Origin: a virus
DNA: 64,000 bases
Virus record (IMG/VR): IMGVR_UViG_3300034190_001539
Location: 37,286 to 101,285 of that record
Strand: one strand, 5' to 3'
Numbering within the stretch: position 1 is the first letter of the stretch; the number at the start of each line of letters is the position of its first letter. The notes under the pieces are model-generated. The model was not told the origin of the DNA. It did no database searches and saw only the letters and a list, made by a program, of their open reading frames with translations. Shown one piece after another: positions 16,306 to 25,062 of this stretch. The translations under genes and the position numbers were made by a program.

Positions 16306-18111
16306 TTAATTTTTCTTAGTATTAAGGGAAGATACTTCATCTTTATATTCAGTTTCTAAGTCACTAGCCTCTGAAAGCAAAGTTTTTGCATCTTTACCCA
16401 AATGTTTGAATAGATTTTCATAGTGTTTTGTAGCAACTCCACCATAAGCCTTCTTCTTATCATGAGCCCCTAACGGATCTCTACCCCTCGCACCACTATC
16501 CTTACTATATTTATTAGCTTCTTTAGGTCTCCCAGCGCCTGGTTGTCCACCTTCTTCTGAACCACCATTATTATCCAACTCATGACCTGTTCTACCAGCC
16601 GCCATATCCGATGGAGTACCAGCAGATTCTCCGCTCTTAGCAGGATCGTTTCCTTCCATTTCAATTTGTGAGCGTCTAAATTTATTCTTATAGTCAAATA
16701 CTATTTGTTCATCATTTTCTTTAATCTGTTCTTCTGTAAAATTAAAGATGTTTTTGTAAATCCATTCGGAAGATACTAAACCATCTTGTAGCATAGAAGA
16801 TGCTAAAGATGTTTTGTTATTCCATAGCTCTACTTTTTCCTGTTCATATATTGTAGATGGATTTGTTAAACCTAAATCAAAGTTTACAAGCTCTTGGTCT
16901 CTAAATCCTTGAGCATATAGATGAACTACTGCAATCTTTGTTAATTCACTAACAATGATTCTTTGTATTCTTTCAATTGTTCTAGCAAAGCGAACATCTT
17001 CAGCAGCCAATGTAGCTTTAGAACCTAATCCTTCTTCATATCCTAAGAAAGCCTTTGGAACTCTTAAAGATGCTAACATTTTGTTTTTTAAATATTCAAT
17101 ATCCTCTGTTGCTTCATAGGTTAAACCTGGAAGTGCATCAATACTTGTTCCACTATCTCCACCTCTTACAGGTAAAAAGAAATCTTCTGTAAGGTTTTGG
17201 ATATTATAACGAAGATTATAGTCACCTGTTTTCTCATCAATAACAGGAGCTTTTTTCATTTTATTAACTACTTGTTGCATATAATTATCAACTTCTGCTG
17301 GTGGAATGTTTCCAATATCCAACTTAAATACTCTCTTTTCAGGAGCTCTCATAATCCTATGAATCAACATAGCATCTTCCATAAGAGTTAATTGTTTCCA
17401 CACCTTTCTACCACCCTCTAATTGTGACCTACCATAAGGTACATAGTTAGAATCTGATAGAAGTCTAAAGTGAGCTACCTCATAGTTCTCAAATGTTTTT
17501 GTATCCTGCTTTTTAGAACTATGTCTACTACTATCTCCTTGTGGTGTTAGCATAAACTGAACTAAAGATGGATTATCAGGATCGTGTCCTTCCATTCTAG
17601 CAACATCGTAAGCAGACATAGGTGTTACATTCGTAATACCATACTTTTCAGCTACCTCTAATTGTAAAAAGAAATCACCATACTTATTCATATTACGAAT
17701 CCAAGGCCATAGATTAAATTCTATGTTTATAATATCATAAAATAGATTGTGTAGTATATCATATATTTGATCATTATCTGTTTTAATATCCAATACTTTA
17801 CCATACTCATTTTTCATTGTTGATTCATCTGAGTAAATATCTAAAGCTGAAGCAATAATAGGATCAGAATCCATTGACTCATAATCTCTAAATAATCCTA
17901 ATCGTAATTGTTGTGCATACAATTGGTCGTTATATCCAATCTGTTGCATATTAGAATACAACTTAGTATATCTATCTACTAAATTTGTTTGAACATTTGA
18001 TTGTAATTGTCCTGTATCAACTATTTTTAATTTTCTTCCACCTATATTTCTAACGATAGTGTTTGTTGAAAACAATCGTTTTAGTCTTGAAAATAAATCT
18101 TGTTCTGCCAT
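16306..18111 (-). CDS. 20: Portal vertex protein gp20
   Basis: A 601-residue T4-family portal (T4 gp20 has 524). Hallmarks are SDPIIASALDIYSDESTMKN near residue 80-100, LWPWIRNMNKYGDFFLQLEV, YVPYGRSQLEGGRKVWKQLT and RVPKAFLGYEEGLGSKATLA. Twelve copies form the ring at the head vertex through which gp17 packages DNA; it also initiates core assembly. The C-terminal 100 residues are Gly/Lys-rich and flexible and include LLSEA near the end, a possible gp21 site. AAGAGG lies before the ATG, 10 bases after the terminase stop. No gp18 or gp19 lies between 17 and 20, unlike T4. Confidence 0.96.
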   Translation of the reverse strand: MAEQDLFSRLKRLFSTNTIVRNIGGRKLKIVDTGQLQSNVQTNLVDRYTKLYSNMQQIGYNDQLYAQQLRLGLFRDYESMDSDPIIASALDIYSDESTMKNEYGKVLDIKTDNDQIYDILHNLFYDIINIEFNLWPWIRNMNKYGDFFLQLEVAEKYGITNVTPMSAYDVARMEGHDPDNPSLVQFMLTPQGDSSRHSSKKQDTKTFENYEVAHFRLLSDSNYVPYGRSQLEGGRKVWKQLTLMEDAMLIHRIMRAPEKRVFKLDIGNIPPAEVDNYMQQVVNKMKKAPVIDEKTGDYNLRYNIQNLTEDFFLPVRGGDSGTSIDALPGLTYEATEDIEYLKNKMLASLRVPKAFLGYEEGLGSKATLAAEDVRFARTIERIQRIIVSELTKIAVVHLYAQGFRDQELVNFDLGLTNPSTIYEQEKVELWNNKTSLASSMLQDGLVSSEWIYKNIFNFTEEQIKENDEQIVFDYKNKFRRSQIEMEGNDPAKSGESAGTPSDMAAGRTGHELDNNGGSEEGGQPGAGRPKEANKYSKDSGARGRDPLGAHDKKKAYGGVATKHYENLFKHLGKDAKTLLSEASDLETEYKDEVSSLNTKKN

Positions 18112-18121
18112 AATTTGCCTC

Positions 18122-19699
18122 TTAGTTAATTAACCAATCTAACGATTCTTTTTCTCCATTGGGTCCTACTTCCATTTCCCAAGAATTATTTTGATTGGTT
18201 GGTGTTTGTGGCAACATCTGTGATGCTACTCCACTTAAAGTTCTCTTAGTTAATTCTATTCCCTCATTTTTGAGTCTTAATGCAGTATCTCTTACCCAAA
18301 GTGTAAGAGCAAAACTCATCACTAAATCATCGTTGTATCCTGTCATCGCTTCAGCTTTATTATTGTTATATATAAATACAAACAATTCATCAATTAATCT
18401 ATTTGAGCGAGCAATAACTGACTTTTCTCTGAAGTATTCTTCTAATTTAGCAATAACTAATGGTCGTGTTTTGGATGTCATACTAAATCCAGCTACCATA
18501 TTTCTATCTGCAATTCTATACTTATTAGTCATTTGATGTTCTGTATCTACATACTTTAAATCTTTACTTGTGTAAAATAAATTTTCATAACCCCTATCAA
18601 TACATTGTTGTAGTGTAGCCCAACCTATATTGTTGTTCTCTACTACCAACAAAGCATTATTATATTCTGTTGCTGTATTTACACATAAGTTTCCAAAATC
18701 TTTTGTTGATATTTTACCTTTATATTCTGCTACTTGTTCCATAGTTTCTATATCCATAACGTGAAATGCAGAATAATCAGAACCATCTCCTCTGCTGACA
18801 TCAGCACTTAGTACATAATCTTTAGTATAGTTTGCTGGTTGCCATACCCAAAGGTTACTATCTATCCCTCTCTTCTCTAATGGGTCTGTAACGTGTGTTT
18901 GTTTATACTCTTCTAAGATTACACCATCTATGACAGTCTGTCCTGAAGTTAAGAAGTCACAATCACATTCTTGAGCAGCTAAAGAAGGACCCAATAGTCT
19001 ATCTTGCTCTTTTCTCCATTCATCATTTCTTTCAGGATGTAAGTTCCAATGTAGTTTGATAAAGTTCCAATCGTTACTACCATCTTCTGCACCAACCCAA
19101 GTCTTATGAAACCAATTACCTATACCATTTGGTGTAGATAGTGCAATACATTGTCCACCAGTAGATAGTGTCTGTGAAGCAGCAGCCCATATCGGTTCAA
19201 TCTTATCAATGAAAGCAGCCTCATCTAATATCAAAAGAGACAAAGCCTCAGAACGACCACTATCCTCGCCGCTAGAAACAGCTTTTATCTGTGAACCATT
19301 ATTATATCGTAATGATAGTTTATTATCTTCTGTACATTTCTGTTTTAACCAACTTGGCAAATTAGCGTGCATTACCCTAACCTTTGTAACTAAGTTTTTA
19401 GCAGTATCTTGTTTGGTTGCAATCACTAATATATTTTTGTCTTGATGAAATGTCATCATCCAAAGGGAGTATCCGGCTGACAACGTAGACAAACCTAACT
19501 GACGAGCTTTTAGAATTACATTGAACCTATGTTCTTCAAATGTTTTAAGAGATTCTTCTTGAAACGGCCAAAGATGAAATGGAACTTTACCTTTAATTGG
19601 GTGCTGAACAACACAATACTTTTTTAAAAAGTATATAGGATCTTTAGCGCATTTCTTATATTCGCTTTTTATTACCTCTTTTAGTTGTCCTGGTTTCAT
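18122..19699 (-). CDS. 17: Terminase large subunit gp17
   Basis: A 525-residue packaging ATPase/nuclease. The Walker A variant KARQLGLST is at about residues 64-72 and Walker B LLILDE at 155-160. The C-terminal RNase-H-like nuclease has acidic residues Asp300 (LSADVSRGDGSDYS), Glu354 (LVVENNN) and Asp457/458 (GYNDDLVMS). It translocates DNA through gp20 and cuts concatemers. I chose ATG 19699 over an in-frame TTG at 19735 because AGGAAA sits 7-10 bases upstream and the upstream stop overlaps as TAATG. The gene is directly followed by gp20. Confidence 0.96.
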   Translation of the reverse strand: MKPGQLKEVIKSEYKKCAKDPIYFLKKYCVVQHPIKGKVPFHLWPFQEESLKTFEEHRFNVILKARQLGLSTLSAGYSLWMMTFHQDKNILVIATKQDTAKNLVTKVRVMHANLPSWLKQKCTEDNKLSLRYNNGSQIKAVSSGEDSGRSEALSLLILDEAAFIDKIEPIWAAASQTLSTGGQCIALSTPNGIGNWFHKTWVGAEDGSNDWNFIKLHWNLHPERNDEWRKEQDRLLGPSLAAQECDCDFLTSGQTVIDGVILEEYKQTHVTDPLEKRGIDSNLWVWQPANYTKDYVLSADVSRGDGSDYSAFHVMDIETMEQVAEYKGKISTKDFGNLCVNTATEYNNALLVVENNNIGWATLQQCIDRGYENLFYTSKDLKYVDTEHQMTNKYRIADRNMVAGFSMTSKTRPLVIAKLEEYFREKSVIARSNRLIDELFVFIYNNNKAEAMTGYNDDLVMSFALTLWVRDTALRLKNEGIELTKRTLSGVASQMLPQTPTNQNNSWEMEVGPNGEKESLDWLIN

Positions 19700-20085
19700 T
19701 ATATTTTTCCTAAGATAAATCCTATTCCTAACCAAAGATATTGATTCTCATACCATTTTGGTTTAATTACTTCTACTAATTCTTCATTAGTTTTATCACG
19801 AATTTTTAATAAATCAATTTGTTTTCTCTGAGCAAGCATTAATAAAGAATCTAATTTTATTTGTTCTTCTAATTGATTAATTACATCGTCACAATCAACA
19901 ATCGATTCTTTGTAGCCTTCTATCAATGAATCTGCTTTAGCTAATTTGCCTTCCCATTGTGCATCACGAGCTTTCAACATTTCTAATGCTTGTTCTTTTG
20001 TAAAAGAAGTTATTTCTTTTCCATCTTTTTGAATTGATTGTCCAAGTAAAGGAACTATTAATAATAGTGATAAAAAATATTTCAT
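19699..20085 (-). CDS. Small membrane protein with coiled coil, lysis candidate, 128 aa
   Basis: MKYFLSLLLIVPLLGQS is a signal peptide or N-terminal membrane anchor. A helical/coiled-coil middle follows (ALEMLKARDAQWEGKLAKAD, DVINQLEEQIKLDSLLMLAQ), then a C-terminal hydrophobic segment WYENQYLWLGIGFILGKI. There is no lipobox Cys. I chose ATG 20085, two bases after the upstream stop; an in-frame ATG at 20109 would add eight residues and overlap the previous gene. Neither has a clear Shine-Dalgarno, so reinitiation is likely. The layout suits an inner-membrane spanin or similar lysis accessory protein, but no endolysin is in the window. It could equally be a membrane-bound host-interaction factor. 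Confidence 0.6.
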   Translation of the reverse strand: MKYFLSLLLIVPLLGQSIQKDGKEITSFTKEQALEMLKARDAQWEGKLAKADSLIEGYKESIVDCDDVINQLEEQIKLDSLLMLAQRKQIDLLKIRDKTNEELVEVIKPKWYENQYLWLGIGFILGKI

Positions 20086-20086
20086 A

Positions 20087-20380
20087 CTAACCGTGTTTTT
20101 TAAGAACATAAATTACAGCACTACTTGCAGCTGTTATTTTACTTAATGATAAATCATATACTACACCTGCAGTTAGATTTGCAGCTGGAATTGTTCCACC
20201 ATCTGATAAATGAAATACAGCGCTTCCATGTGTTTTTACTATTACAGCACTTGCGCCATAATTTGATCCTGTATAAGCAGTCATTCCGTCTGATACTACT
20301 GATGCAGAAATATATGTTCCTGGATGTCCTTTTTTTTGAAAATCAGAATATTCTGATGGTGAGTCGTGCATATTTGACAT
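20087..20380 (-). CDS. Small predicted virion protein, 97 aa
   Basis: A Ser/Ala/Gly-rich, beta-type protein without Cys or membrane segment. Its end (YDLSLSKITAASSAVIYVLK) resembles the last strand pair of small fibre or decoration proteins. MSNMHDSPSEYSDFQKKGHP forms a flexible start. GGGAGA precedes the ATG. It is located between a membrane coiled-coil gene and another small membrane gene, upstream of terminase. It is similar in size and composition to the 107-residue gene at 4.1 kb, though I see no clear homology. Function unknown; head decoration or fibre accessory protein are candidates. Confidence 0.55.
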   Translation of the reverse strand: MSNMHDSPSEYSDFQKKGHPGTYISASVVSDGMTAYTGSNYGASAVIVKTHGSAVFHLSDGGTIPAANLTAGVVYDLSLSKITAASSAVIYVLKKHG

Positions 20381-20391
20381 TTTGTTTCTCC

Positions 20392-20700
20392 CTATTTCTT
20401 AGCAAAGTTTCTTAAAAAATCTTCAGCTGATTCGACTTCATCATTGTCATAAGCTTCCTGCATTTTTTGAGTTTTCTTTTTGCTATTAGTTAATTTACGT
20501 TTAAGGTTTCCTATCTCTTTTTTGGAAGATTTTTTGTTTTCCTCCATTACCTTTATTTCTTTTTCAACTTTTTTCTCTTCTTTTTTGTTTACTTTTATAA
20601 CTTCTTTTAACTTTTCTACTTCTTTACTTTTAACTGATTTAGCAGCAAAGAGTGCGCCAACTACGCCAAAAAATCCGAGTATTAATTTCCAAATTTTCAT
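20392..20700 (-). CDS. Membrane-anchored coiled-coil protein, 102 aa
   Basis: The N-terminal membrane segment MKIWKLILGFFGVVGALFAA is followed by a highly charged, Lys/Glu-rich coiled coil from about residue 25 to 85 (KLKEVIKVNKKEEKKVEKEI). This is the architecture of inner-membrane spanins and of some phage holin-linked proteins. GGAGAAACAATA lies before the ATG, whose first base is shared with the previous stop (TAATG). Together with the 128-residue gene at 19.7 kb it could be part of a lysis set. No outer-membrane lipoprotein partner is recognisable, so the spanin label stays tentative. Confidence 0.55.
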   Translation of the reverse strand: MKIWKLILGFFGVVGALFAAKSVKSKEVEKLKEVIKVNKKEEKKVEKEIKVMEENKKSSKKEIGNLKRKLTNSKKKTQKMQEAYDNDEVESAEDFLRNFAKK

Positions 20701-21227
20701 TATTGTTTCTCCAGTTCGTTTAAAGCCTTTGTGTATTCTTCTAAGGCTTCGTCAGCCATAGTGTTTATTTGTGTCATATCAATATTCCATTTTTCTTTTT
20801 CCAATTCAGGATGATTAACACCAACTTGATTATAAAATTCAGGAGCTTTTTGATTTCTAAACTCATTTATTTTTTCTATAGAATCTTTTAGAAATGATAT
20901 TTTATTCTTCCTAATTTTTTCTTCAGCCCATTCATCATATTTGCCAGCTATTCTCATTTTGTTTTCTATTTTTACTTGACAATCAAAACAATGTCCAAAT
21001 AGTCTCCACATTTTATCATCTAAATTTTGTTTCATAACAGAATCACAGTTAGGACAAAACCAAGGCATTCTAACACCCTGCATTAGTTCTGTCATTTTAG
21101 GAATAACATCGCCCTTTTCTTTCTCCTTACCTTTGTAACCAACCATTACTCTTTTATCAGGAGTTCTACCTTTCAGTAAATCACCTAATGCTTTATTCTG
21201 TCTTTCTGCTTCTTTGCTGTATCCCAT
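20700..21227 (-). CDS. Zinc-ribbon protein near terminase, 175 aa
   Basis: A Cys58-x2-Cys61 (CPNC) and Cys80-x2-Cys83 (CFDC) zinc ribbon sits between a basic N-terminus (RTPDKRVMVGYKGKEKEKGD) and a helical C-terminal half. The layout of DNA-binding ribbon plus helices, and location three genes before gp17, raise the possibility of a packaging recognition or regulatory protein in the place of the small terminase (gp16). I know of no assigned function for this type, and T4 gp16 itself has no zinc ribbon. GAGG lies before the ATG, two bases after the stop of the large multidomain gene. Confidence 0.6.
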   Translation of the reverse strand: MGYSKEAERQNKALGDLLKGRTPDKRVMVGYKGKEKEKGDVIPKMTELMQGVRMPWFCPNCDSVMKQNLDDKMWRLFGHCFDCQVKIENKMRIAGKYDEWAEEKIRKNKISFLKDSIEKINEFRNQKAPEFYNQVGVNHPELEKEKWNIDMTQINTMADEALEEYTKALNELEKQ

Positions 21228-21229
21228 AA

Positions 21230-24200
21230 TTACCTCGTAAACTTTAACATACCTAGTATTTGATTAACAGGTGCAAATGCTCCTGTATATTTGAAAACCT
21301 TTCCTTTAAACACAAAAGTAATACCCTCACTCGGTATAATCTTTTTAAAGCCACCCAAAGCATTTAATCTATCTAATTGAGTTTTTAACATTTCTAATTT
21401 AGAAGGATCTTTAGCTTTTTTTACCTGAGCTATTACTTTTATCAAATCTTTTTTTATTTTTTGTACAGCCTTATCAGGATTAGCTGCTATAAAATCTTTC
21501 ATATTACTTAGTACCTCAGCACCTAATTCAAAGAAAAGAACTTCCCAATCTCTTATGTGCTTTTTCTGTAGCTTGGCATGATCGTTTTTATCAGTAGACA
21601 ATACCCAATCTAAAAACTTAGGATAATCCTTTAAGTCTTTTTTAATCTGTGGAATCTTATATGATTTATCAAAGAAAGCCCACCTCTTCAAAAGACCAGC
21701 CATAACATTATTTGTTACATTAGGATTGTCTGTTTGTTTTCCACCATTAAATATATACTCATACCAATATGCCTGATGATAATCTGATAATGTGTCTGTA
21801 TCTTTTAAATCAAATTCTTTTTTTAATTTGTTTAACTTACCTAAAAAGTAACTTTGTCTGGCAGAAAAGTCTTTTACCTTTGGTAGATTAGCAACAAATG
21901 GTTGTGTAATCTTAAATGCTTTTTGTACATTTTGATTAACTTGCTTTATCATACCAGCCAAAACTCTTGCACTTCCTCTATCTTCCCCTTGCGGAGAACC
22001 TGCGGAATCATATTCTATTGTTCCGTGAAACTGTAATAATGCTTTATCATATGGTATAACATTTACTGTCTTTGGATATATGACTTCTAAAGACATAAAC
22101 TTTTTACCTTCATCAAATATTTTATCCTTTTGCGCTTTACTTAATTTACTAACCGCTATCTGTAAATCTCTTATAGCATAAACAAAGGCTTTTTCAATAT
22201 CACCTCTACCCGCAAACATATTTTTAATACCATTAATATCTAATGCGTTAGCACCAAAATTTTTAATATGTCCTTTGTTACGAGCTGCGATAAGTTTATT
22301 ATTTTTCCAACTTACCATTATATTCTGTCCATCTGTTTTTTCAGTAACAGCGCCTTCACTACTAAGATTACCTTGTAATGTATTAATAATTAGTGTTTTA
22401 AAATCTGAAAATGTAAGATTTTTATCGTCAAATGGATGACTTAAATGACCATAAGCTCCGCCCATAAGCAGTAACTCCTTTTCTTTGTTTCTTTGTCTTA
22501 GTTTATTTTTACTATTTATTTGTTCTTTTAAATCTATTTCATCACCCTCATATGAATCACCATCAGCACCAGCTGCAAATAGAGTACCAATAATATTATC
22601 AATTGCTGCTGTACTTCCCATCCAATTTACTACTTCCCAACCTAATGGTTTTACTACCTGTTCCATCCAATTTTTGTACTTAGTAACTGCCATAGTAGAA
22701 CCATTTGCTTGTCCATGATCTAAATAAGTTAGTGGTACAGATCTATATTGATCTGTTATTGAATTTTTTGCATCGGAACTCAAAACATAATCTAAAACTT
22801 TCCAACCGGCATCTTTGTAAATTGAATCCAACCATTCTTTAGAAGTCTTTTTGTATGTTTCATAATCTGTATAAAATGTGGAAGGACCATCATCTAAGTT
22901 TCCAGCAGGTGTGGATGATGATTCTAATAAAAATTCTTCAATTAATTCATCCGTCAATATGTATGATTCAAATAACTTTTTGAAATTATTCGTCATCATA
23001 GTATACACAGCTTTATCATAATATCCAAATGATTTTTTAAATAGTTTTTCTCTGGCGCCATCATCAATTTTAGGATCACCTAATAACTTTCTCATCTGTG
23101 TTCCACTTATATTACCTGATTTTGGTGCTTGAACAAAATATCCGTGTTCTTCAAAACCCTTTATATCATTCTTATTTTTTTTATAATCTTGATAGTATGA
23201 TTTACTACCATCTTTCTTTTTACCACCTTTTAAACGACCAGCATCTTTTTCACCAAAAGCAAAAACAACTGCTGTATTATTACTATTAAATTTTTTCAAT
23301 AAATTATTTGGAACATATGGCGACTTTTCTTTAATGATACGATTTTTTGGAATACCCATTTTAATCATATGTGAAGCTTTTTCTTTAAAGTTCATCGGAT
23401 GCCGTGGTGGTTGTTTTATATCAGAAGTTGTTATATAAACATCATCAAAGTTTGATTTCATCCACTTATATGTAGCTAAATGTCCACTATGAAATGGTTG
23501 AAATCTTCCACCAAATACACCGATTAGTTTTTTATCTTTGTTTTCGTTCAAATTAGATGCACTATCCCCATTATCAACTATAGAATATACAACATTTTCC
23601 ATATACAAGTCAAGACTTTCTTTTATATTTTTTGCTTTTTTATAACCACTACCATATGGAACTGAAGTATTACCTTTCTTCTTCATTTTCTTAACCATCT
23701 TACGGCTTGGTGATGGTAATGTTCCTGCTGGTGCTCCAAATTCTTCATTCTTCTTTTTGGTTTTCTTTTTCATCTTATTTATGTAAGCTCTATAGACAGC
23801 TGCTTCCGAACTCTTGCCCATCTCTTTAGCTCTCTGTTCCATAGCTACAGCAGCTTGTATCTTATGTGCGTGTTTTTTACCACTTCCACTTATCTTACTA
23901 ACTGATGCTTTAGCATCTTTGACTGTAGCAAACTTTAATCCTTTAATTGTTCCTTTTGGATTCTCATCCGTATATAAATCTGAATGAGACTTTGAACCAC
24001 GATGTTGTCCTTTCTTACGAGGAACTCTTGGTTCTTCAGATACATTTTTTAAATAATCTTTATCTTTGGCCATTCTAAATTTTACAACTGGCTTTCCATT
24101 TATTGTTGGCATTCCGTGTTTGTCTTTTCCGATATTTTTAACAAATACCTTTTTGTTTTTAAATCTACCCACTTTAATTGTATCACCAACATTTACATCT

Positions 24201-25018
24201 ATCTTTATAGCCTCAAAGAAACGAGATTGGCCTGGATCTTTAAATACTTTTTGAAATTTCTTTTCTTTTCTTAACCAAGCTTTTGCTATTTTACTTTTTG
24301 GTTTTAATTTCATAAATTTATTTATACCCTTATCAACTAACATCTTAAATTTACTTTGTGCTTGTTTAGGGCTAAGAAATTTATTATTACCAACTACCAT
24401 AAAATTACTCATACCAAACAAACCTTGAAAAAATGCTAAATTGTTTTGAACATCTTGCCAACTTTGACGAACAATCTTTTCAGGAACAACCCTTGCCCTT
24501 TCTTCATTTCTCTGTAAAGCAACTTCTAAAGAGGTATTGACAAAAACCATAAAACAATCGTAACCCAATGCTTCTAATTTCTGTTTCTTTTCTTTTACAG
24601 AACCATATTTGTGTCCAGTTCCATCTATGATTACACCCAATCTACCATTGGTATATAATCTCAATCTTTCTTTACTTAAAGATTTAGCAAATTTTCTTAA
24701 ACCGCTTGTATCATAATCTACAGGATCGCCATTTCTATCTACACCTGTCAAATCAGCAAACAATTCATCTGGCATAATGTCTAAGTCTGTAGTACCATAA
24801 TATTTTTTTAATAACATTTCCAATTCAGAATCTTGATTTACCATCTTCAAACCTGTTTTAGAAACATTTATCTTTTCAGGTATACCGAATAATTGAGAAG
24901 CTACATATGATTTACCACTTCCAGGCCCTCCAGCTAAAAAGATAGCTTTAAATATGCCAGGATCCCTAGCTCCTTCGTTTAGAAATGGTTTTGTTAAAAA
25001 TTCTGTAAGTTTATCCAT
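21230..25018 (-). CDS. Kinase / NMNAT-like / RNA-ligase-like multidomain protein, 1262 aa
   Basis: Domains in order. Residues 1-15 are a short leader ending LNE-G. About 24-230 is a P-loop kinase (GGPGSGKS, 30-37) resembling polynucleotide-kinase/zeta-toxin folds. About 230-480 is basic linker and a small domain (GTIKGLKFATVKDAKASV). About 497-660 is an NMNAT/cytidylyltransferase-like fold with GRFQPFHSGH (His510, His513) and ISGTQMR (about 636-642). About 700-880 is of unknown fold. About 885-1262 has covalent-nucleotidyltransferase motifs: EKTDGQN (Lys894), MSLEVIYP (about 977), and EGITFVF then KVFKYTG near the end. Kinase plus ligase recalls T4 RNA repair; NMNAT recalls phage NAD+ salvage. 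LNE and LLE sites lie between domains. AGGAAA lies before the ATG. Activities are inferred from motifs only. Confidence 0.72.
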   Translation of the reverse strand: MDKLTEFLTKPFLNEGARDPGIFKAIFLAGGPGSGKSYVASQLFGIPEKINVSKTGLKMVNQDSELEMLLKKYYGTTDLDIMPDELFADLTGVDRNGDPVDYDTSGLRKFAKSLSKERLRLYTNGRLGVIIDGTGHKYGSVKEKKQKLEALGYDCFMVFVNTSLEVALQRNEERARVVPEKIVRQSWQDVQNNLAFFQGLFGMSNFMVVGNNKFLSPKQAQSKFKMLVDKGINKFMKLKPKSKIAKAWLRKEKKFQKVFKDPGQSRFFEAIKIDVNVGDTIKVGRFKNKKVFVKNIGKDKHGMPTINGKPVVKFRMAKDKDYLKNVSEEPRVPRKKGQHRGSKSHSDLYTDENPKGTIKGLKFATVKDAKASVSKISGSGKKHAHKIQAAVAMEQRAKEMGKSSEAAVYRAYINKMKKKTKKKNEEFGAPAGTLPSPSRKMVKKMKKKGNTSVPYGSGYKKAKNIKESLDLYMENVVYSIVDNGDSASNLNENKDKKLIGVFGGRFQPFHSGHLATYKWMKSNFDDVYITTSDIKQPPRHPMNFKEKASHMIKMGIPKNRIIKEKSPYVPNNLLKKFNSNNTAVVFAFGEKDAGRLKGGKKKDGSKSYYQDYKKNKNDIKGFEEHGYFVQAPKSGNISGTQMRKLLGDPKIDDGAREKLFKKSFGYYDKAVYTMMTNNFKKLFESYILTDELIEEFLLESSSTPAGNLDDGPSTFYTDYETYKKTSKEWLDSIYKDAGWKVLDYVLSSDAKNSITDQYRSVPLTYLDHGQANGSTMAVTKYKNWMEQVVKPLGWEVVNWMGSTAAIDNIIGTLFAAGADGDSYEGDEIDLKEQINSKNKLRQRNKEKELLLMGGAYGHLSHPFDDKNLTFSDFKTLIINTLQGNLSSEGAVTEKTDGQNIMVSWKNNKLIAARNKGHIKNFGANALDINGIKNMFAGRGDIEKAFVYAIRDLQIAVSKLSKAQKDKIFDEGKKFMSLEVIYPKTVNVIPYDKALLQFHGTIEYDSAGSPQGEDRGSARVLAGMIKQVNQNVQKAFKITQPFVANLPKVKDFSARQSYFLGKLNKLKKEFDLKDTDTLSDYHQAYWYEYIFNGGKQTDNPNVTNNVMAGLLKRWAFFDKSYKIPQIKKDLKDYPKFLDWVLSTDKNDHAKLQKKHIRDWEVLFFELGAEVLSNMKDFIAANPDKAVQKIKKDLIKVIAQVKKAKDPSKLEMLKTQLDRLNALGGFKKIIPSEGITFVFKGKVFKYTGAFAPVNQILGMLKFTR

Positions 25019-25041
25019 AATTTCCTATGTTCTTATTCATA

Positions 25042-25050
25042 TATAAATAT
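25042..25050 (-). promoter_or_regulatory. Intergenic ATATTTATATATGAA motif upstream of the 1262-aa gene
   Basis: Full-length form of the motif, 23 bases upstream of the ATG at 25018, in the short gap after the S74 fibre gene. Confidence 0.45.
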
Positions 25051-25062
25051 AAAGTTTGTGAA

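Noticed and set aside
19700-19735. Longer start (TTG at 19735) for the terminase
   Set aside because: ATG 19699 has AGGAAA at proper spacing and overlaps the upstream stop as TAATG; the longer start would overlap the upstream gene by 37 bases with no ribosome site.
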